A DNA stretch of 42,395 nucleotides from an uncultured Syntrophobacterales bacterium (GCA_903928915.1 CAIYSL010000021.1:1-42395), one strand, 5' to 3'. Shown: positions 7,321 through 15,651, counted from the stretch's first letter. A program made the numbers and translations. Notes: a model not told the origin generated them from the letters alone.

Positions 7321-8565
7321 TCATACCCTCCCGTCGCACCGCAGCCGGGCAATCACCTTGAGTTGATGCCGCGCCGAAGCGATGATCGGCCCGATCTCCG
7401 CGATCGGGTCACCCTGCGCGATCCCGGCCTGAATGGCGAATTCCACGCACTCCCCCGAAAAGGCGCGCCTGCGGGCGCCGTCCCAGATGTCCCGGATCCC
7501 CTGCCCCTCGAAATCCTTGCCGAACGCCCGCAGGATGCTTTCCGCCTCGTCCAGGTCCGAATAGGGAAGCACCGTGGCGAACTCGTTCGTCTGGGTCCGC
7601 GTGGAAAATCCCCCGATGGCGCTGAAATGCTTGTCGATGAACATCCCCATCCCCCGGATCGCCTCCTGCGCCGCATCGTAGCCCAGGTTCGCGACGATCG
7701 CGTCCAGTTCATCCAGGACGAACACCACGACCGTGTAGGTCTCCCCGTACTCGCGCCGTTTCAACTGGGCGTGGTTCAGGATCTTAAACTGCCGTCGCGA
7801 GTACAGGCCGGTCAACTCCTCCTGAAACCCCTCCAGGCTGCGGATGACCTCATCCTTGAAGGGGTGCGCGAAATCCTCCAGCTCTTCCGGCGAACCCTGA
7901 AAAACGATCTTGCGATCGTACAGGGCGAGGATGCGGTTGGAGATGAAGTAGACATCGGGGATCTCGTGGCTGACCAGGATCGCCGTGAACCCGAATTTCC
8001 GCTGGTACTGGGCGATCATGCTCAGGATCGCGTTCTTCCGGACGGGATCCTGGCCGGAGGTGGGTTCGTCGAACAGCACGATGCGCGGATCGGTCACCAG
8101 CGCCCGCGCCAGAGCCACCCGCTTCTGCATCCCCCCCGAGAGTTCCGACGGGTACTTGGCGGCGGCGTCGGCCAGTTCGGTCTGCTCCATCCTCGCCCGC
8201 ACCCGCCCGTCGATCTCCGCTTTGTCCAGGTTCGTCGTTTCCCTGAGCGGAAGCGCGATATTGTCGTACACGGTCAGGGAGTCGAACAGGGCGTTGTCCT
8301 GGAACATGTAGCTTATCCGGGCCAGCGAGGCCGCCGCCTCCCGTTTTCTCATCTCGGCAAGCGGCATTCCCCGAAACAGGATAGTCCCCTGATCGGGCCG
8401 GAGCAGCCCGATGATGTGCTTGAGGATTACGCTCTTTCCCGAACCGCTCAGGCCGATGATCGTCGTCACCTCGCCTTCATAGATCCGGAAATTGACCGCA
8501 TCGAGGATCGTCCGGGATCCGAAGCGCTTGGTCACCTCCTGAAACTCGATGAGCGGCGTATCCAT
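7321..8565 (-). CDS. mlaF: MlaF ABC ATPase fused to a C-terminal degenerate GGDEF-like domain
   Basis: A 414-residue protein. Residues 1-245 are a standard MlaF ATPase that powers the MlaE permease: Walker A GLSGSGKS at 38-45, signature LSGGMQKR at 142-149, Walker B VLFDEPTSG around 163-171 with E167, and the switch His at 200. MlaF proteins normally end near residue 270. Here about 165 more residues follow. They resemble a GGDEF (diguanylate cyclase) fold: LTGLYSRRQF at 251-260, the VVVFVLDELDAI strand-loop where LDLDxFK normally sits, TQTNEFATVLP at 324-334 in place of the RGGDEFxxLLP signature, and FAIQAGIAQG near 376-385 matching the usual SxGxA strand. The signature glycines and catalytic acid are gone, so synthesis of cyclic di-GMP is unlikely. 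A regulatory nucleotide-sensing or structural role is inferred. Confidence 0.88.
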   Translation of the reverse strand: MDTPLIEFQEVTKRFGSRTILDAVNFRIYEGEVTTIIGLSGSGKSVILKHIIGLLRPDQGTILFRGMPLAEMRKREAAASLARISYMFQDNALFDSLTVYDNIALPLRETTNLDKAEIDGRVRARMEQTELADAAAKYPSELSGGMQKRVALARALVTDPRIVLFDEPTSGQDPVRKNAILSMIAQYQRKFGFTAILVSHEIPDVYFISNRILALYDRKIVFQGSPEELEDFAHPFKDEVIRSLEGFQEELTGLYSRRQFKILNHAQLKRREYGETYTVVVFVLDELDAIVANLGYDAAQEAIRGMGMFIDKHFSAIGGFSTRTQTNEFATVLPYSDLDEAESILRAFGKDFEGQGIRDIWDGARRRAFSGECVEFAIQAGIAQGDPIAEIGPIIASARHQLKVIARLRCDGRV

Positions 8566-8574
8566 AGGGCTATC

Positions 8575-9444
8575 CTAGATGAGCAGGGACGTCACGATGT
8601 AGTCCGAAACCAGGATCAGGACGCAGGAGATGACGACCGCCGAGGTGGTGGCGAGACCGACCGCCTTGGCGCCGTGGCCGTCGGTCCGCAGGTGCGCAAA
8701 ATAGCCCTGGTAACAGCAGACCGTGGCGACGATCACGGCAAACACGACGGCCTTGACCAGCCCGTCGACCACGTCCTTCATCTCCATGCTCACCTGTACG
8801 CGGTACAGATAGGTGCCGCCGTTGGCGCCCAACAGCAGGACCCCGGAGATGTACCCGCCGACGATGCCGATCAGGTCGAACAGGGTGGTGAGCAAGGGGA
8901 AACTGATGATCGCGGCGGCGATCCGCGGGCTGATCAGGTACTTAAGCGGATCGATGCGCATCGTGTCCAGGGCATCGATCTGCTCGGAAATCCGCTGGCT
9001 GCCGAGCTCCGCGGTGATCGCCGAGCCGGCCCGGGCCGTGATCATGATGGCGGTGAGGACCGGCCCCAGCTCCCTGACCAGGGACAGGACCACCAGGGTG
9101 CCGAGGGCGCCTTCGGCACCCACCTTCACCAGGGCGTGGTACGATTGGAGCCCCAGGACCATCCCGGTGAACAGGCCGATCAGCAGGATGATGGGGGTCG
9201 ACCGCGCCCCGATGTAGTGGATGTGCTGGACGATCCGGGAAAGCTGCTTGGCGCGGGGGACCTTCACGAGCGCCAGCACGAGGAATATCGCCGCGGCGCC
9301 CAGGTTGTTCGTCCAGTCGATCGCCTTCCCGCCGAGGCGGGCGAACGGTCCGGTCACCGCCATGGCCAACCGCCGGGACACCGTATCTTCGGGAGTCCCG
9401 CCGGGCCCCGCGCCGCGCTCGCCCTCTGTCCAGGAGTGTTCCAT
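8575..9444 (-). CDS. mlaE: MlaE permease of the phospholipid transporter
   Basis: A 289-residue inner-membrane permease of the Mla (YrbE) family that forms the MlaFEDB-type core with MlaF and MlaD. It has the usual five or so hydrophobic segments and the conserved signature LVRELGPVLTAIMITARAGSAITAELG, here cited as LVRELGPVLT then ARAGSAITAELG, followed by SEQIDALDTM. The start at 9444 is preferred because an ACGAGG site lies six bases upstream; an in-frame ATG at 9462 is an alternative adding six residues. It begins the mla block proper, about 50 bases after the aminotransferase stop, with a GC-rich palindrome at the boundary. Confidence 0.92.
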   Translation of the reverse strand: MEHSWTEGERGAGPGGTPEDTVSRRLAMAVTGPFARLGGKAIDWTNNLGAAAIFLVLALVKVPRAKQLSRIVQHIHYIGARSTPIILLIGLFTGMVLGLQSYHALVKVGAEGALGTLVVLSLVRELGPVLTAIMITARAGSAITAELGSQRISEQIDALDTMRIDPLKYLISPRIAAAIISFPLLTTLFDLIGIVGGYISGVLLLGANGGTYLYRVQVSMEMKDVVDGLVKAVVFAVIVATVCCYQGYFAHLRTDGHGAKAVGLATTSAVVISCVLILVSDYIVTSLLI

Positions 9445-9466
9445 AGCAGACCTCGTTTCCATCGCC

Positions 9467-9481
9467 CGGGCCCGGGGCCCG
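9467..9481. repeat. GC-only palindrome between aminotransferase gene and mlaE
   Basis: A 15-base palindrome, CGGGCCC-G-GGGCCCG, lies just before the mlaE start. It has no T-run, so it does not look like an intrinsic terminator. It may fold in the mRNA and lower or tune mlaE translation; that is an inference. Confidence 0.4.
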
Positions 9482-9492
9482 GCGTGACATGC

Positions 9493-10413
9493 TCAGACGG
9501 TGGGGAACAGCCAGCCCCGAAACCGCTCATCCCTGCCGGAGGCGATCGCCGCGATCCCGTTGGCGAGGCGGGAGGTCACCGCCCCCGGGACCCCGGCGAG
9601 GCGGCGCCCGTCGATCTGCCGGATCGGCAGAACCCGCGCCGAGGTGCTGGAGAGGAACAGCTCTTCCGCGTCCTCCAGCAGCACCGGGCTCAGCCGGCCG
9701 GTGACCGTCTCGATCCCCATCGCCTCGGCCACCGCGAGCAGCGATTTGCGGGTGATGCTCTGCAGCACCGTCCCCAGGGACGGCGTCAGCAGGCGCCCCC
9801 CCCGGACGAGGAACAGCGATTCGGTCGCCCCCTCCGCGAGGAATCCCTGGGTGTCGAGGAGCACCGCCATGTCGAACCCCCGTTTCCTCGCCTCGGCCCG
9901 GGCCACCATCCCGTTGATGTAGTTGGCCGCCACCTTGGCCTCGACCGGAACGGTCTGCGGGTCCAGCCGCCGCCACGTGGATACGCAGGCGGTGGCGCTG
10001 CCGCCCGCCCGTCCGCCGTTCCCGCCGGGGGGCTCGTCGGGTGCGAACACGAACACGGCCACCTGGAATCGCTGCCCCGGCGGGAGGACCCCGGAGGAGA
10101 CCTCGGGGTAGAACCCGAACACCTTGATCAGCCCGGCCGCAAGCCCGCTCCGCCTGACGGTCTCAAGGACCGCCTCGTGCAGCTCGGCCGGCGTGAGCGG
10201 CGGCTCCATTCCGAGCAGGCAGGCGGACCCGAAGAACCGGGCGCAATGCTCATCCAGGCGGAAGACGGCCGGTCCGGCGGGGGTGTCGGTAAAGGCGATC
10301 ACCTCGAAAATCGCCGATCCCCGGGCGAAACTGTGGCTCATGATGGGGACATTTGCCTCATCCCAGGGGCAGTACCGACCGCCCAGATACACGACCCGCC
10401 CCTCGACCATCAT
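9493..10413 (-). CDS. Class IV pyridoxal-phosphate aminotransferase (branched-chain/D-amino acid type)
   Basis: A 306-residue fold-type IV PLP enzyme of the IlvE / D-alanine aminotransferase / aminodeoxychorismate lyase group. The PLP lysine is in VEAKVAANYINGMVA, preceded by ordinary family features and followed by GFLAEGATESLFLV and the TPSLGTVLQSITR phosphate-binding segment. The YLGGRYCPWDEANVPIMSHSF N-terminus (first half cited) is typical of the branched-chain side of the family, but members cannot be separated reliably by eye, so no symbol is given. The start may be the ATG at 10413 or 10410; a GAGGAGG site sits just upstream. It lies upstream of mlaE on the same strand and may share its transcript. 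The LeuC-LeuD-like gene is about 6 kb away on the other strand. Confidence 0.85.
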   Translation of the reverse strand: MMVEGRVVYLGGRYCPWDEANVPIMSHSFARGSAIFEVIAFTDTPAGPAVFRLDEHCARFFGSACLLGMEPPLTPAELHEAVLETVRRSGLAAGLIKVFGFYPEVSSGVLPPGQRFQVAVFVFAPDEPPGGNGGRAGGSATACVSTWRRLDPQTVPVEAKVAANYINGMVARAEARKRGFDMAVLLDTQGFLAEGATESLFLVRGGRLLTPSLGTVLQSITRKSLLAVAEAMGIETVTGRLSPVLLEDAEELFLSSTSARVLPIRQIDGRRLAGVPGAVTSRLANGIAAIASGRDERFRGWLFPTV

Positions 10414-10512
10414 TCGCCCTCCTCACGGCTCCGCCGAAGCAGGCGCCGGCAACCGTCTGCCCGAGACGGACCGCCCCCGGACGGCGACGGAAAATGGTGG
10501 CTTTTTCTCCAA

Positions 10513-10579
10513 TTTCTGCTATCCATAGGCGCGCCGTTTCGAGACGGCAGGTCCGTGACAGGCGCGATAGTAGCAGAAA
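10513..10579. promoter_or_regulatory. Long-spaced inverted repeat in divergent intergenic region
   Basis: The 186-base gap between the leftward aminotransferase gene and the rightward ModF-like gene contains perfect 9-base arms, TTTCTGCTA at 10513-10521 and TAGCAGAAA at 10571-10579. They enclose a smaller hairpin (GCCGT/ACGGC, 10533-10548). The right arm ends just before the ModF-like ribosome site. It could be a paired operator or an mRNA leader fold. I could not pick out convincing -35/-10 boxes for either gene here. Confidence 0.4.
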
Positions 10580-10599
10580 GGCAGGAGGATTACAACCCT

Positions 10600-12153
10600 G
10601 TGGAACAGTATTGTGAACCGAAAACGCGCCAGCCGCTGATCACGCTGGAGCGCGTCACGCTCCGGGTGGGAGACCGGATGCTCCTGCCCGGCACCTCCTG
10701 GGAGATCAACCGCGGCGAGAACTGGGCGATCCTGGGGCCCAACGGGTCGGGGAAATCGGCGCTGGTCAGGGCCGTTAAGGGCGACGTGCCGCACGTGCGG
10801 GGACGGCTGGTCCGTCACGACCCGCAGGCCGAAGGCAGGAGGATCGGGTACCTCTCCTTCGAACTCCAGGAGGAGATCCTGGCGCGCGAGGAGTTCCGCG
10901 ACGAGGAGCGGTGCTTCAGCGGCAGGGGGCACGAGCTCACCGCCGGGGAACTGCTCGGGGCCGACGGCGCCGACCCGGCAGCGCGTCAGCGGCTCGTCGG
11001 GATCCTGGGAATCGGCGCCCTGCTCGACCGCGGGTTCCGCTTCCTGTCCAACGGCGAGATCCGGAAACTCCTGATCGCCCGGGCGCTCCTGCCGGCGCCG
11101 AAGCTGTTGATCCTGGACGACCCCTTCGCCGGGCTGGACGCCGGGGTCCGCCCCCCCTTCGCCGCGGCCCTGTCAAACCTGATGCGGGAGGGGACGCAGC
11201 TCATCCTCGTGGTCCAGCGGCCCGAGGAGGTGATCCCGGGGATCACGCACGTGCTGATCATCCGCAACGGCCGCGTCGCCCTGGCGGGGAGGCGCGACGA
11301 TGTCCTGACGCCGGCGCGGATCAGGCGCCTGACGGCGCCGCGGGTCGCGGTGCGGACGAGTCCGCTGCCGGCGATCCGTCTGCCGCTTCCCGAGACCGGA
11401 GACACCGCGCTCCCCCCGGGCGAGCCGCTCGTGGAGATGCGGGACATCCGCGTGGCCTACGGCCGACAGGTCGTCCTCGACGGCCTGAACTGGACGGTCC
11501 GGCGCGGGGAGCACTGGGCCGTGGTCGGACCGAACGGGTCGGGGAAATCGACGCTGGTGAGCCTGATCACCGGGGACAACCTGCAGGTGTACGCCAACGA
11601 GGTGCGCCTGTTCGGGACACGCCGGGGCGAGGGGGAGAGCATCTGGGACATCCGGCGGAAGATCGGCCTCGTCTCCCCCGAGCTCCAGCTTCGGTACCGC
11701 AAACCCGTCTGCGTCCGGGAGGTGGTCCTGTCGGGCTTTTTCGACTCGATCGGCCTGTACCGCCGGCCCGAACCCGGCCAGGAGGCGATCGCCGACCGCT
11801 GGCTGGAAATCCTCCGCATGACCGAGAAGGCCGAGCGGCTGTTCACCCACCTCTCCTACGGGGAGAGGCGGCTGGCGCTGATCGCCCGCGCGATGGTCAA
11901 AGCGCCGGAACTGCTGATCCTGGACGAGCCCTGCCAGGGGCTCGACCGCACAAACCGGGAGAGGGTGCTGTCGCTGATGGAGAAGATCGGCGCGGAGACG
12001 GCGACAGGGCTGATCTACATCACCCACCACGCCGAGGAGATGATCCCCTGCATCGATCACCTGCTCAAACTGGAGAAGAAGGGGGCCGCGGTCACCGCGG
12101 GCGAGCCGGCGTCGGGACCTCCGGATGCGGCCCCTCGGCCAGGAGACGGCTGA
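10600..12153 (+). CDS. modF: ModF-like tandem ABC ATPase
   Basis: A 517-residue soluble protein with two ABC ATPase domains and no membrane segment. The first domain has Walker A GPNGSGKS at 46-53, signature LSNGE and Walker B LLILDDP near 169-175. The second has GPNGSGKS at 310-317, LSYGE near 418-422, LLILDEP near 438-444 and switch ITHH. The second half matches my recollection of E. coli ModF closely (GESIWDIRRKIG and VVLSGFFDSIGLY). ModF is named for its molybdenum-operon position, but its role is not settled and no mod gene is visible here. The first domain has Asp for the catalytic Glu and no switch His, so it may be weakly active. The GTG at 10600 is chosen because AGGAGG lies 11 bases upstream; the open frame continues much further upstream only as an antisense shadow. 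Confidence 0.88.
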   Translation: MEQYCEPKTRQPLITLERVTLRVGDRMLLPGTSWEINRGENWAILGPNGSGKSALVRAVKGDVPHVRGRLVRHDPQAEGRRIGYLSFELQEEILAREEFRDEERCFSGRGHELTAGELLGADGADPAARQRLVGILGIGALLDRGFRFLSNGEIRKLLIARALLPAPKLLILDDPFAGLDAGVRPPFAAALSNLMREGTQLILVVQRPEEVIPGITHVLIIRNGRVALAGRRDDVLTPARIRRLTAPRVAVRTSPLPAIRLPLPETGDTALPPGEPLVEMRDIRVAYGRQVVLDGLNWTVRRGEHWAVVGPNGSGKSTLVSLITGDNLQVYANEVRLFGTRRGEGESIWDIRRKIGLVSPELQLRYRKPVCVREVVLSGFFDSIGLYRRPEPGQEAIADRWLEILRMTEKAERLFTHLSYGERRLALIARAMVKAPELLILDEPCQGLDRTNRERVLSLMEKIGAETATGLIYITHHAEEMIPCIDHLLKLEKKGAAVTAGEPASGPPDAAPRPGDG

Positions 12154-12688
12154 CGTCCGCCGGCGCAAAAGGGAGCCGGCTGAACAGCCGCGCCTCGAGT
12201 TTTTCGGACCTCTCCCGGAGGCCCATGATCCAGCGTTTCCGCTCCGGCGTGGCGCCGTACCGCGCGAGGATGTACCCCATCCGCTCGGCCAGGGGCACGA
12301 TCCGGTCGTGGAGGACCCGTTTGTCCGCGTAGTTGACGACCTCCGCGGCCGCCGGCACAGCGGAGGGGCGGCCGGTGCGCCGCAGGCGCACATGCTGGCC
12401 GACGACAGCGGCCACCTCCGGGTAGCCGAGCTCCCTGATCAGGCACTCCCCCGTCTCGGCGTGGTCCTCCCCGGTCCGGAAACTCCGCGTTTTGGTGATG
12501 TCGTGCAGAAGGGCCGCGGCCCGGATCAGCTCCCGGTCGCGGCGGGGAAGCTCAAGCCGGCTGGCCAGCAGCAGGGCGACCCGGCAGACCTGCTGCGAGT
12601 GGGCCACGATGTGCTCCAGCATGCCCATGTCGGCGATCAGCCGCCGGCACTCGGGTTCGGAAGGAATAGCGATCGGTTCCGCCCGCAT
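12092..12688 (-). CDS. HD-domain phosphohydrolase-like protein
   Basis: A 198-residue HD-superfamily protein. The metal-binding set is visible: H30, the HD pair H62-D63 in LLHDITKTRS, H76, H99 and D122 in NYADKR. This resembles small HDIG/YqeK-type phosphohydrolases that act on nucleotides or phosphate esters, but the substrate cannot be read from the sequence. It starts six bases after the cysS stop, so it sits at the end of an argC-cysS-HD run. Its last 62 bases overlap the 3' end of the convergent ModF-like gene, so the two transcripts are antisense to each other there. The last 20 or so residues are Pro/Ala/Arg-rich and probably disordered. Confidence 0.8.
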   Translation of the reverse strand: MRAEPIAIPSEPECRRLIADMGMLEHIVAHSQQVCRVALLLASRLELPRRDRELIRAAALLHDITKTRSFRTGEDHAETGECLIRELGYPEVAAVVGQHVRLRRTGRPSAVPAAAEVVNYADKRVLHDRIVPLAERMGYILARYGATPERKRWIMGLRERSEKLEARLFSRLPFAPADVSRLLAEGPHPEVPTPARPR

Positions 12689-12694
12689 GCGGCC

Positions 12695-14146
12695 TCAGGG
12701 GATCGACCAGGTCGTGCCGGCGGGCGAGTCCTTGAGGACCACCCCGCGGGCCGCCAGCCCCTGCCGGATCTCGTCGGCCCGCTGCCAGGCCTTGGCCTCC
12801 CGGCTGGCCCGCCGTTCGGCGATCAGCGCCTCCACCTCGGCCGGGTCGATCCCCCGCTTCTGGGCCTCGGCCTCGCGGTCGCGCCGCAGGTAGACGTCGG
12901 GCTCCTCCCCGAACAGCCCCAGGACCGCCCCGATCTCCCGGAGGGACTGCTCCGCCTGCGTCAGGACCTGGCGTGACAGGACGGCCTTCTTGTCCGCGAG
13001 CGCGGCGTTCAGCAGGCGGACCGTGTCGAACAGATAGCCGATCGCCCGCGCGGTGTTGAAATCGTCGTCCATGGCCTCGCAGAACCGTCCCCGGAGCCCC
13101 GCCAGGTGGTCGACGATCTCGCGCTCCGTTGCGGAGCCTTCCGGCGGTGCCTGCCCGTGGGCCGCCTGATCGCGCAGGGCCTTCAGCGTGGAGTAGAACC
13201 GTTCCATCCCCTGGCGCGCCTCCGCCAGGGCCGCATCGGAAAAATCGACGGGGCTCCGGTAGTGGCTTGCCAGCAGGAACAGCCGCAGGACCTCGGGCCG
13301 GTACTGCTTCAGGATTTCCCGGATGGTGAAGAAGTTCCCCAGCGACTTGGACATCTTCTCGCTGTTGACCCGGACGAACCCGTTATGGAGCCAGTACCGG
13401 GCGAGCGGTTTGCCCGTCGCGGCCTCCGACTGGGCGATCTCGTTGTCGTGGTGGGGGAAGACCAGGTCCTCGCCGCCGCCGTGGATGTCGAAGCTGTCCC
13501 CGAGGTAGCGCTGGCTCATCACGGAGCACTCCAGGTGCCAGCCCGGCCGGCCCTGTCCCCACGGGCTCTCCCACCAGGGCTCTCCCTGCTTGCTCGCCTT
13601 CCAGAGGACGAAATCGAGGGGATTGCGCTTCTTCTCGTTCACGTCGACCCGCGCGCCGGCCAGCATGTCCTCGAGCCCCCGGCCGGAGAGTCTCCCGTAC
13701 CCGGGGAATTTATCCACGGCAAAGTAGACGTCCCCGTCCACCCGGTAGGCCAGTCCCTTTGCCAGCAGGGTCTCCACCAGCCGGATCATCCCGGCGATAT
13801 GCTCCGTCGCCCGGGGGGTCACCGTGGGCGGCTCGACGCCGAGGGCCTCCATGTCCTGGTTGTGCTCGGCGATGAACCGCTCGGCGATCTCGGCAATCCC
13901 CGTCTGCTCCCGGTTGGCCCGCTCGATGATCTTGTCGTCCACATCGGTAAAATTCTTCACGTAGGTCACGTCGTACCCGCGGGAGCGGAGGTACCGGCTG
14001 ACCACGTCGAACACCACGGCGGAACGGGCGTGCCCCACGTGGCAGACGTCATAGGCGGTGATCCCGCACACGTACATACCCACCCGGCCTTCCCGCAGGG
14101 GGGTGAATTCCTCTTTCTTCCGCGTCAGGGTGTTGAAGACTCTCAC
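12695..14146 (-). CDS. cysS: Cysteinyl-tRNA synthetase
   Basis: A 483-residue class I aminoacyl-tRNA synthetase that charges tRNA-Cys. The HIGH motif appears as HVGH at 36-39 and the KMSKS loop is exact at 264-268. Zinc ligands expected for the enzyme are present: C27, C207, a His in PHHDNE near 232 and E236. The NFTDVDDKII and WHLECS segments are family hallmarks. Length is normal. It lies 24 bases downstream of argC and just upstream of the HD-domain gene on the same strand, suggesting one transcript. Confidence 0.97.
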   Translation of the reverse strand: MRVFNTLTRKKEEFTPLREGRVGMYVCGITAYDVCHVGHARSAVVFDVVSRYLRSRGYDVTYVKNFTDVDDKIIERANREQTGIAEIAERFIAEHNQDMEALGVEPPTVTPRATEHIAGMIRLVETLLAKGLAYRVDGDVYFAVDKFPGYGRLSGRGLEDMLAGARVDVNEKKRNPLDFVLWKASKQGEPWWESPWGQGRPGWHLECSVMSQRYLGDSFDIHGGGEDLVFPHHDNEIAQSEAATGKPLARYWLHNGFVRVNSEKMSKSLGNFFTIREILKQYRPEVLRLFLLASHYRSPVDFSDAALAEARQGMERFYSTLKALRDQAAHGQAPPEGSATEREIVDHLAGLRGRFCEAMDDDFNTARAIGYLFDTVRLLNAALADKKAVLSRQVLTQAEQSLREIGAVLGLFGEEPDVYLRRDREAEAQKRGIDPAEVEALIAERRASREAKAWQRADEIRQGLAARGVVLKDSPAGTTWSIP

Positions 14147-14170
14147 GTCCGTGGCTCCTTCGGATGGTCG

Positions 14171-15208
14171 TCAGGGGAACAGGGCGATCCGGGGCAGACC
14201 GGTCTCTTCCTTAAGGCCGCACATCAGGTTCATGTTCTGGATCGCCTGACCGGAGGCCCCCTTGATCAGGTTGTCGATCACCGCAACGACGATCAGCCGG
14301 TTCGTCCGGCGATCGACGGTGACGCCGATGTCGCAGTAGTTCGAACCGACGACGGAGGAGAGGTTCGGAAATTGACCGGCCGGGCGGACGCGGACAAAGG
14401 GCTCGTCCCGGTAGAACTCCCGGTACAGCGCCGTGGCGTCCTCGCCGGTAGCATCGCGGGTGAGCGTCGCGTAGATCGTGCTCAGGATCCCCCGCTTCAG
14501 CGGCAGCAGGTGGGGGGTGAAGGAGATCCGCATCTCCCCCTCCGCCAGCGCGCCGAGCTCCTGCTCGATCTCCGGCGTATGCCGGTGCCGGCCGACCTTG
14601 TAGGCCTTGAACCCCCCGTCCACTTCGCAGTACAGCGAATCGATCTGGGGCTCCCGGCCGGCGCCGCTCACGCCTGACTTCGAGTCGGCGATGACCGAGT
14701 GCGTCTCCACCCAGTGCGCCTTGAGGGCCGGGGCAAGCCCCAGGATGATGCTCGTGGGATAACAACCCGGATTGGCGACCAGCCGCGCCGACCGGATCCG
14801 GTCCCGGTACAGCTCGGGCAGGCCGTACACCGCCTCCCGGATCGTCCCGGCGGCCGTATGCCGGCCGTACCACGCCTCGTAGGAGGCCTGATCGCGGATG
14901 CGAAAATCGGCGCTCAGGTCGATGACCTTCTTCCCGGCCGCGAGGAACTGCGGCACCGCCTCCATCGAAACGCCGTGGGGAAGGGCGAGAAACACCACGT
15001 CGGCGCGGGAGGCCATCTCCTCGACGGTTATGTCGGTGTAGACCAGGTCGCTCCGGCCGGCAAAGACGGGGTAGACATCGGCGAGGGGAACCCCCGCAAA
15101 CCGCCGGGAGGTGGCCGCCACAACCTGTGCCCCGGGATGACCGACGAGCAGCCTGAGCAGCTCCTGTCCGGTGTACCCGCTTCCGCCGAATATGCCGACC
15201 TTGATCAC
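14171..15208 (-). CDS. argC: N-acetyl-gamma-glutamyl-phosphate reductase
   Basis: A 345-residue ArgC, which reduces N-acetylglutamyl phosphate to the semialdehyde in arginine/ornithine synthesis using NADPH. The nucleotide-binding loop GGSGYTGQEL is at 8-17 and the catalytic cysteine is C149 in ANPGCYPTS. The GAGREP and HRHTPEIEQEL segments are also typical. The start is a GTG with AGGAGG seven bases upstream. It follows the rpsI terminator directly, as argC does next to rplM-rpsI in several deltaproteobacteria as I recall. Its own promoter must sit in the short gap or within rpsI; I could not identify it. Confidence 0.97.
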   Translation of the reverse strand: MIKVGIFGGSGYTGQELLRLLVGHPGAQVVAATSRRFAGVPLADVYPVFAGRSDLVYTDITVEEMASRADVVFLALPHGVSMEAVPQFLAAGKKVIDLSADFRIRDQASYEAWYGRHTAAGTIREAVYGLPELYRDRIRSARLVANPGCYPTSIILGLAPALKAHWVETHSVIADSKSGVSGAGREPQIDSLYCEVDGGFKAYKVGRHRHTPEIEQELGALAEGEMRISFTPHLLPLKRGILSTIYATLTRDATGEDATALYREFYRDEPFVRVRPAGQFPNLSSVVGSNYCDIGVTVDRRTNRLIVVAVIDNLIKGASGQAIQNMNLMCGLKEETGLPRIALFP

Positions 15209-15228
15209 CCTGCGACCTCCTCGCTCAT

Positions 15229-15253
15229 AAAAAAAGGGAGGCCTCAGCCTCCC
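15229..15253 (-). terminator. Intrinsic terminator after rplM-rpsI
   Basis: On the minus strand a 7-bp perfect stem (GGGAGGC / GCCTCCC, loop TGAG) is followed by seven T residues. It begins five bases after the rpsI stop. This is a textbook Rho-independent terminator that separates rpsI from argC. Confidence 0.9.
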
Positions 15254-15258
15254 CGTTG

Positions 15259-15651
15259 TTACCGCTTCGAGAACTGGAACCGTTTCCTGGCCCCGGGCTG
15301 TCCGTATTTCTTCCGCTCCTTGACGCGTGAATCCCGCGTCAGGAATCCCGCCTTTTTCAACGTGGAGCGCAGCTCCTCGTCGTATTCCACCAGGGCCTTG
15401 GAGATCCCGTGTTTGACGGCGCCCGCCTGGCCGGCCATGCCGCCGCCCTCGACGTTGATCGTAAAATCGAACTGCCCCCGTTTGCCCGTCATCTCCAGGG
15501 GCTGCTGGATGAGCATCTTCAGGCTGTCGCGGGTGAAATAGTCGTCGAAGGTCCGCTTGTTCACCTGCAGGATGCCGGTCCCTTCCTTCATGTACACCCG
15601 GGCGATCGCGCTTTTCCGTTTACCCGTCGCATAAAACCGTTTTTCCGTCAT
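15259..15651 (-). CDS. rpsI: 30S ribosomal protein S9
   Basis: A 130-residue S9. It begins [16 protein letters not shown] and ends with the basic tail [10 protein letters not shown] that reaches the P-site tRNA, both diagnostic. It follows rplM by 54 bases in the usual L13-S9 pair and is closed by an intrinsic terminator. Confidence 0.98.
   Translation of the reverse strand: MTEKRFYATGKRKSAIARVYMKEGTGILQVNKRTFDDYFTRDSLKMLIQQPLEMTGKRGQFDFTINVEGGGMAGQAGAVKHGISKALVEYDEELRSTLKKAGFLTRDSRVKERKKYGQPGARKRFQFSKR

Noticed and set aside
7210-12153. A 1,647-codon open frame on the plus strand running through the mla and aminotransferase genes into the ModF-like gene.
   Set aside because: Everything before 10600 is antisense to well-recognised minus-strand genes, with biased composition and no domains; GC-rich DNA keeps the frame open. 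Only 10600-12153 is coding.
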